A stretch of 13,341 nucleotides of DNA, from assembly GCA_002401295.1 (NCBI GenBank), contig NVSR01000003.1, positions 1,146-14,486 on the forward strand, in the 5' to 3' direction. Numbering within the stretch: position 1 is the stretch's first letter; each line of letters begins with the position of its first letter. This DNA comes from SAR324 cluster bacterium (GTDB taxonomy: Bacteria > SAR324 > XYD2-FULL-50-16). Positions 1 through 4,555 of the stretch are shown in pieces. The notes below the pieces were generated by a model. It was not told where the DNA came from and searched no databases. It was given only the letters and a program-made list of their open reading frames with translations. The translations under genes and the position numbers were made by a program.

Positions 1-233
1 TCGGACAGAAACTGCAATCGCTCATGCTGCACAGTCATCTGATAAACAGGGATTCCAACTGTTTTCAGAGTTTGAATGAAGGCAGGTAAGTGGGGACGCT
101 GTCGCTCCGTACAATCGGGACACCAGTCCGTTACCACATTTACCACAAAGGTTTCGCCATCCGTAATTTTCTGTCTAACTTCATTTGGGTTTAGGTCCGA
201 AAAAGAGCCTACATCCTGAACTGTTACTGTCAT
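1..233 (-). CDS. Thioredoxin-fold protein with CPDC motif (partial, C-terminus outside window)
   Basis: This is the N-terminal 77 codons of a gene that runs off the left edge. The translation begins MTVTVQDVGSF and contains a beta strand followed by DWCPDCTERQ (about residues 37-46), which sits where thioredoxin-fold proteins carry the redox CxxC; here the pair is CPDC rather than CGPC. A later segment ending in GIPVYQMTV fits the next beta strand. No signal peptide is visible, so a cytoplasmic thiol-disulfide or thioredoxin-like role is likely; the substrate cannot be told. The ATG is preceded on its strand by GAGG with a 5-nt spacer, which supports this start. It lies 26 nt downstream of the Nudix gene in the same direction and is probably the last visible member of that operon. 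The cis-proline region is beyond the window, so the fold assignment rests on the CxxC context. Confidence 0.75.
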   Translation of the reverse strand, partial: MTVTVQDVGSFSDLNPNEVRQKITDGETFVVNVVTDWCPDCTERQRPHLPAFIQTLKTVGIPVYQMTVQHERLQFLS

Positions 234-259
234 TTTTTCCTCTATTTCTATGGTCTATT

Positions 260-667
260 TTAGTAATCTTTTAATGCTTCCTTACAAAAGGGAATCATGT
301 TTTGCGGCAAGTCATCCACAGAAAACCAGGATACTTGTGCACAGAGCTCCGGTTCACGATTGACGGGATCTCCCTGCCAATGCCTGACTTCAAACATAAA
401 ATGGGTTCGCTCCATGGTTTTTCCCCTTTCTCGATGCACTACGGGCTCCTTCAAGCCCCCTGGATCGATGCGAATACCGATTTCTTCCCACGCCTCACGA
501 ACTAAAGCATCCTGCAGGGACTCTCCCGGTTCTACCCTTCCTCCGACAAAAGCCCAGTAGCCATCAAAGGCCTCTGTGTTCTTGCGCAACCCCAGCAACA
601 CTTTCCTTTCATCCAAAAGGATTACTGACGCTACACGAATTATCTGCTTGGTTAAAAGAGCTGACAT
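260..667 (-). CDS. Nudix (MutT-like) hydrolase
   Basis: Small Nudix hydrolase that would cleave a nucleoside diphosphate linked to another group, using Mg2+ or Mn2+. The full Nudix box GX5EX7REUXEEXGU is present: GGRVEPGES, then REAWEEIGI, at about residues 42-65 counted from the ATG at 667. The family fold is complete at 135 residues. The open frame extends two codons further to a TTG at 673. I prefer the ATG at 667: a GAGG lies about 10 nt upstream of it and only about 4 nt from the TTG. It sits 12 nt downstream of the leftward GT9 gene, so the two are probably cotranscribed. The substrate (oxidised dNTP, sugar nucleotide or other) cannot be read from sequence. The operon with a glycosyltransferase makes a sugar nucleotide possible, but this is only inference. 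Confidence 0.93.
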   Translation of the reverse strand: MSALLTKQIIRVASVILLDERKVLLGLRKNTEAFDGYWAFVGGRVEPGESLQDALVREAWEEIGIRIDPGGLKEPVVHRERGKTMERTHFMFEVRHWQGDPVNREPELCAQVSWFSVDDLPQNMIPFCKEALKDY

Positions 668-679
668 TGGCAAGATACC

Positions 680-1723
680 TCAGATTTTTAGAACATTCAT
701 CGCTGCCTGCATGAGTCTTTCCACGGGAATATCCCGCAGGCATTGGCGTTGGATTTTATTCGTGCATTTTCCTTTGCCGTTGCGGCTGCAAGGACGACAA
801 GGTAGATTAACTTCTATGACTTTACTATGCTCCAAAAAGGCTCCATAGCCAAACTCCTTGACCGTAGGTCCAAAGATAGAAAGGGCCGGAGTGCCCATGG
901 CCTCAGCAAAATGTACGATTGCCGAATCATTACTGATTGCCAGCTTGCAATAGCTCAAAACCTCTGCCGACTCTAAAAATGATAATTCATTCGATAGGTC
1001 TAAGGGTTTTTGTTCACAATTGTCCACAATCCAGGCAGGCTCTATATCTTCAGGACCTCCAAGAAGTAATACTTTTGCCCCCTGGCTTTGCAATTGTTTC
1101 GTTAATTCGAGAAAATTGTCTTTAGACCAACACTTGCCGGGAAAAGAAGCACTGGGACCAATCGCCACTAGCGTTTCTCCCAGCAAATTATTTTGCTCAA
1201 GAATCTGATGGACTCTTTCTCGCTCTGCTGCACTGGGAAAAAGCTCGGAAGAAGAATCTAACTGCTCGGGATCCGCGAATTTTTGCAATAACTGACAGTA
1301 GGCTTCTCGTTGGGAGGGAAAATCTTTTAAAAAGTTGATTTTCCACAAAAGTAAAAGATTCCGTTGCCAGCTTCGTTTATCAATGCGAAAAATTTGCGTC
1401 TTGCCAGAGCCAAACCAACCGAAGGACTTTTTCAGTAAGAGACGGCTTCGTAGGGACTGATGAGCATCAAAAACCAGGTCATATTGCTGTGATGCAAATT
1501 GCCGGGCTATGAGATTCAACGCTTCCTTGCCCTGCTTCCGATCAAAAGGGATAATCTGATCGATGTGAGGATTGTTTTTGCAGATGCTGGCAAAAGTAGT
1601 GGAAGTTAAGAAATCAATGTGAGCCTGAGGAAAGATTTTTTTGATCTCTCGAAAAAGAGGCGTCAATAGTATGATATCTCCTAAAGAGGAGAAACGAATC
1701 ACTAATACTCGATTTACCTGCAT
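680..1723 (-). CDS. Glycosyltransferase family 9, heptosyltransferase (WaaF/WaaC-like)
   Basis: Likely transfers a heptose from an ADP-heptose-type donor onto the inner core of lipopolysaccharide at the cytoplasmic face of the inner membrane. The 347-residue length is typical of GT9. The N-terminal Rossmann half opens with VLVIRFSSLGDIILLTPL (about 6-23), with the family's conserved Asp at 16. The C-terminal donor-binding half has GPSASFPGKCW (189-199) and NDSAIVHFAEAMGTP (265-279) followed by SIFGPT. The tail carries four cysteines (309, 312, 320, 328) in the PCRPC...C...C arrangement common in WaaF-type enzymes. The start is well fixed because the first beta strand begins at residue 5. No convincing Shine-Dalgarno site precedes it. 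Its start codon is 4 nt from that of the divergent GT9 gene. It heads a leftward operon with the Nudix and thioredoxin-like genes. Which core heptose it adds is not decided by the sequence. Confidence 0.93.
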   Translation of the reverse strand: MQVNRVLVIRFSSLGDIILLTPLFREIKKIFPQAHIDFLTSTTFASICKNNPHIDQIIPFDRKQGKEALNLIARQFASQQYDLVFDAHQSLRSRLLLKKSFGWFGSGKTQIFRIDKRSWQRNLLLLWKINFLKDFPSQREAYCQLLQKFADPEQLDSSSELFPSAAERERVHQILEQNNLLGETLVAIGPSASFPGKCWSKDNFLELTKQLQSQGAKVLLLGGPEDIEPAWIVDNCEQKPLDLSNELSFLESAEVLSYCKLAISNDSAIVHFAEAMGTPALSIFGPTVKEFGYGAFLEHSKVIEVNLPCRPCSRNGKGKCTNKIQRQCLRDIPVERLMQAAMNVLKI

Positions 1724-1727
1724 AGTA

Positions 1728-2810
1728 ATGGCAACTTTTCTAAAAAAACTAAAAAATAGGCCTCAAAAACTACTGGTCGCCCGCACCGATCGGATTGGTG
1801 ACTTTGTTTTGACGCTTCCTTTCTTCGAAGTTTTGCATCGGGAACTGGGTATTTCATTCTCAGTCCTTTGCCAGGAGCTGGTGACCCCTTTATTGCAAAA
1901 CAATCCCTACGTGGATGAAATCATCACCATAGGCCCCGGAAAAGAGAGAGGAGAATTACTACGGGAAATTCAGTCAAAAGGCTTTGACGGCCTGCTGGTA
2001 CTGGTCAACGACAAATTCATCCTGGATTTACTGCCAGCTCTGAAGTTTATTCCTACCCGAATTGGACCACTCAGCAAACCCAAAACACTCCTGTATTACA
2101 CTCATCCTGTTTTACAGAAGCGATCACGGTCCATCCGCAACGAAGCAGAGTATAACTTAGAACTGCTAGAGATTTTCGGTCTAGCCAATTTTATCTTGCC
2201 ACGCCCAAAATTTCATTTTTCAGATAATGAAATCAAAGATTTTTTAGAAAAATTACCCTCCCTGACCAGACTCCAGAATCCACCATCCTCCTGGATTATT
2301 CTGCATGCGGGAATGCAGGGGTCCGCCCTGAATTGGAATGAAGGTAATTACCGAGAATTATTGCAACGCATGCTGGCAGAGGGTAAAACAGTCATGCTAA
2401 CCGGTGCAGGTGAACAGGAAAAACAATTAAACCAAAGACTATTGCAAGGGATCCAAAACGAATTCCCCGACCTCCTCTATGATATGAGCGGAAAACTATC
2501 CTTGCGGGAATTAGCCATACTACTGCATCTGGCAGATCTTTTCATCGGTCCCAGTACAGGCCCCACTCACATCGCGAATGCGGCGGGAACTCCTTTGATC
2601 TCCTTCTACCCTCCCATTCAAGTTCAATCCAAAATACGCTGGCAACCTTTTTTGGCTGAATCCAAGATTTTTGTCCCAGCCGTCCACTGTGGGCAGAAAT
2701 ATAGGTGCATAGGAGAGCGTTGCCAGGATTTCTATTGCATGGACCTGATCACCCCTGACCAGGTTTTTCAGCAAGTAAAAAAGATGCTGGGCGACTCTCA
2801 GAAATTATAG
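1728..2810 (+). CDS. Glycosyltransferase family 9, second heptosyltransferase paralogue
   Basis: Second GT9 enzyme, 360 residues, probably another LPS core heptosyl or related sugar transferase. Visible motifs are LLVARTDRIGDFVLTLP (about 15-31, conserved Asp near 25), HAGMQGSALNW (193-203) and FIGPSTGPTHIANAAGTP (272-289) followed by SFYPP. The tail has four cysteines (about 321, 327, 332, 337), paralleling the neighbouring GT9. The frame is open upstream to 1641, and an ATG at 1671 has AGAGG 10 nt before it. That extension would lie antisense to the conserved N-terminus of the divergent GT9 gene and adds only hydrophilic residues, so I chose the ATG at 1728. It has no clear ribosome binding site. 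Identity to the divergent paralogue is low, so this is an old duplication or independent recruitment rather than a recent tandem copy. The ATP-grasp gene follows 116 nt downstream. Confidence 0.92.
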   Translation: MATFLKKLKNRPQKLLVARTDRIGDFVLTLPFFEVLHRELGISFSVLCQELVTPLLQNNPYVDEIITIGPGKERGELLREIQSKGFDGLLVLVNDKFILDLLPALKFIPTRIGPLSKPKTLLYYTHPVLQKRSRSIRNEAEYNLELLEIFGLANFILPRPKFHFSDNEIKDFLEKLPSLTRLQNPPSSWIILHAGMQGSALNWNEGNYRELLQRMLAEGKTVMLTGAGEQEKQLNQRLLQGIQNEFPDLLYDMSGKLSLRELAILLHLADLFIGPSTGPTHIANAAGTPLISFYPPIQVQSKIRWQPFLAESKIFVPAVHCGQKYRCIGERCQDFYCMDLITPDQVFQQVKKMLGDSQKL

Positions 2811-2846
2811 ATTGTCTGTCGGCGATTGAGGATTCGAATATCAAAT

Positions 2847-2892
2847 ATGGTAGCGCCGTCCTACGTGGCGGCCATTCATCGAATGATGAATG
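2847..2892. repeat. Paired palindromes in the GT9/ATP-grasp gap, possible dispersed intergenic repeat
   Basis: Two inverted repeats are packed side by side in the 116-nt gap. The first pairs ATGG and CGCC (2847-2857) with GGCG and CCAT (2867-2875), with a small internal loop and a 9-nt terminal loop. The second is a perfect 8-bp stem, CATTCATC (2873-2880) with GATGAATG (2885-2892), around the loop GAAT; the two overlap by 3 nt. No T-run follows directly, although TTTTT occurs at about 2910-2914. The arrangement resembles short REP-like intergenic elements. Only one copy lies in this window, so its repeat nature is inferred. It could also be an mRNA processing or weak termination signal. Confidence 0.4.
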
Positions 2893-2926
2893 ACGAATAA
2901 CCCTAATAATTTTTGTGAGTGGAGCG

Positions 2927-4159
2927 ATGAAAAGTCCCAAACTATGGGTTTATAATTATGATTTTGAATTTGAGTTGGCAGGTAGGGCCAGGTTATTCAG
3001 TTCCGCTCAAAAAGTATCTCCCTGGTATTATCTAAACCGTACAGCCTGTAATTTGCTTCCCTTAATGGAGCCCGAAGATAGCTTGCTACTTTATGAACAT
3101 CCAGACTCCAGCTTGCTACACACTCTGGAAAAGAAACTTGGCTTTCTACCTCATTTAACGACCTTTTCCAGTTCACGGGAAAGTAATGCAATTGGGCAGG
3201 ATCTTCTGAACTCAACTTCAGGGTATAAACCGAGCGGAAAAATTAGTCTTTCTCCTTGGGGTTGGAGCCCTTCAATGGCTCAAATTAGTGCTGAAAGTCC
3301 TTCTTTAGAAAAAATTAAACGACTAAACTCAAAGTCCGAAAGCTACTCTCTACGTCAAAGACACCTATCTGCTGATTGGCAAATTCCATCAGAGATTATT
3401 CATGTAAGAAAACTTTTTCTCAAAAATTTCGAAGAACAATTAAAAAAATTTTACGAGAAATATGGCGACTTTTATGTGAAGCATGCTTTTGGGGCTTCAG
3501 GGAAATTACTGGATTATTATTCTCCCGGCAGAGTCTCCTCAAAAAAGTTAAAAACATGGCTGCATTGGGCGAAAAGAGAGGGAGGAATTTTATTAGAACA
3601 AGCGATTCCAATACACCAGGAATGGGGACTACAACTTCATTTTCCTCCAAAGGGAAAACCTATCTTTCTGGCTCTGACTCAACTTTTCTCAGACCTGGAG
3701 CAAAGTTATCAGGGGTCCATGATCCGTATTCAAGACCAGTCAATGCTGGGAAAGATGGAGGAGGAACTATCCCCACTAATAGAGCAAATTCAAAATGATG
3801 GATATCAAGGCCCTTTAGGAATCGATCTCATTGAAAGCTCACCGGGCAAGTTTAAACTCTTAGAGATCAATGCCCGTTACACTATGGGCAGAGTGGCCTA
3901 CGAGTGGCATCAAAAAATCAATCCTTATGGAATTGGATATTTCTCCAATCTATTTCTTCGATACCCCAAATCCATTGCTTTTAAACTCTTACAAAAATTT
4001 TGCACTCAATTAGAAAAACAGTATTTCTGTAAAATCACTCTCATTAATTTAGTTTCATCAGAGAGCTTACCGGTACACCTCATCACTCTATTTTTGAGTC
4101 TGGAAAAACAGGAGCATTTGATAAAGATCCGAAATCAACTCAAATTTTTTTCCCCATGA
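2927..4159 (+). CDS. ATP-grasp domain protein of unknown substrate
   Basis: A 410-residue protein with the marks of an ATP-grasp ligase, the family that joins a carboxylate to an amine, thiol or hydroxyl through an acyl-phosphate. Visible are GDFYVKHAFGASGK (about 180-193: the ATP-binding Lys and Gly-rich loop), ILLEQAIP (about 221-228, hinge strand contacting adenine), GIDLI (298-302) and LEINARYTMGR (312-322), which carries the Glu, Asn and Arg that bind Mg2+ and phosphate. The N-terminal 150 residues begin KLWVYNYDFEFELAG and match no family I can name; they may form the acceptor-binding pre-grasp domain. There are no membrane segments. The open frame begins at a GTG at 2915; the ATG at 2927 is preferred, with GAG/GGAG just upstream. 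Its position beside heptosyltransferases suggests decoration of an envelope glycan, but that is inference. It is not recognisable as a D-Ala-D-Ala ligase, GshB, RimK or carbamoyl phosphate synthase. Confidence 0.85.
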   Translation: MKSPKLWVYNYDFEFELAGRARLFSSAQKVSPWYYLNRTACNLLPLMEPEDSLLLYEHPDSSLLHTLEKKLGFLPHLTTFSSSRESNAIGQDLLNSTSGYKPSGKISLSPWGWSPSMAQISAESPSLEKIKRLNSKSESYSLRQRHLSADWQIPSEIIHVRKLFLKNFEEQLKKFYEKYGDFYVKHAFGASGKLLDYYSPGRVSSKKLKTWLHWAKREGGILLEQAIPIHQEWGLQLHFPPKGKPIFLALTQLFSDLEQSYQGSMIRIQDQSMLGKMEEELSPLIEQIQNDGYQGPLGIDLIESSPGKFKLLEINARYTMGRVAYEWHQKINPYGIGYFSNLFLRYPKSIAFKLLQKFCTQLEKQYFCKITLINLVSSESLPVHLITLFLSLEKQEHLIKIRNQLKFFSP

Positions 4160-4555
4160 AACATAGCATAGTGACTCACTTTGTCCTGGATAGATAAACA
4201 AAGTTATTGCCCAAGGGGAATTTTTCAGGATAGAAGTGCAAACCCCTATTTTAAAAATGTGAATTTTTGTTCACTTTTGTTAAGATTTTATAATATTTTG
4301 TCTCAAAGAGAAATCTCATTGTGGGTAGTTTTTTCACATCGGCTGAAGAAAGATTTAGTAGCTTTCAATGATGTTCTCTAGCACAATATTTTTTTCTCTA
4401 GCAAAACGGCATGGCTCCTTGCTTTCATTTTTTGCAGTATTTTAAATTACTAGTGAAGTGCCAAATTGATCTTGACGAGGAATCAAATTTCCTCCTTAAT
4501 TCTGGGTTCTCGCCGTTTGAACTTGTCAATTTTTTCGTACCCAGCAGAGAAACCT
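4160..4555. other. AT-rich leader of nrdJ with several repeats and promoter-like sites
   Basis: This 396-nt stretch has no convincing gene. The 60 bases 4261-4320 contain only 13 G or C. Things seen: an inverted repeat GTGAA-N6-TTCAC at 4259-4274 that overlaps TTGTTC (4267-4272), 16 nt before a perfect TATAAT (4289-4294); a 10-bp direct repeat TTCTCTAGCA at 4374-4383 and 4394-4403, spaced exactly 20 nt; a weak TTGCTT-N17-TTAAAT (4419-4447); and the stronger promoter entered separately. I looked for a cobalamin riboswitch because the downstream enzyme uses B12, but recognised no B12 box or matching architecture. I also found no full NrdR box (ACAC-ATAT-GTGT type); only CACAATAT (4382-4389) resembles a half-site. 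Confidence 0.6.
4472..4500 (+). promoter_or_regulatory. Candidate sigma70 promoter of nrdJ with an operator-like palindrome in its spacer
   Basis: TTGACG (4472-4477) matches the -35 consensus at five of six bases. After exactly 17 nt comes CTTAAT (4495-4500), four of six for the -10. The spacer is almost wholly a perfect palindrome, GAGGAATCAAATTTCCTC (4477-4494), with 6-bp arms around TCAAAT. Transcription would start near 4507 and leave about 50 nt before the ATG at 4556. A protein bound to the palindrome would block RNA polymerase, so repression is the natural reading; the regulator is unknown. The arms do not match the NrdR consensus I know. Confidence 0.5.

Noticed and set aside
3376..3798. 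140-codon plus-strand reading frame within the ATP-grasp gene
   Set aside because: It is out of frame with the conserved ATP-grasp motifs, which clearly mark the real frame; its composition is low-complexity Ser/Gly/Lys.
4181..4381. 66-codon plus-strand reading frame in the nrdJ leader
   Set aside because: It crosses a promoter-like TATAAT and very AT-rich DNA, has no ribosome site and shows no recognisable protein features.
4382..4389. CACAATAT as an NrdR-box half-site
   Set aside because: The partner half (ATAT-TTGTG) is missing, so the 16-bp dyad typical of NrdR is not there.
4160..4555. Cobalamin riboswitch expected before a B12-dependent enzyme
   Set aside because: No B12 box or matching stem arrangement could be recognised by eye. 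A covariance-model search would settle it.
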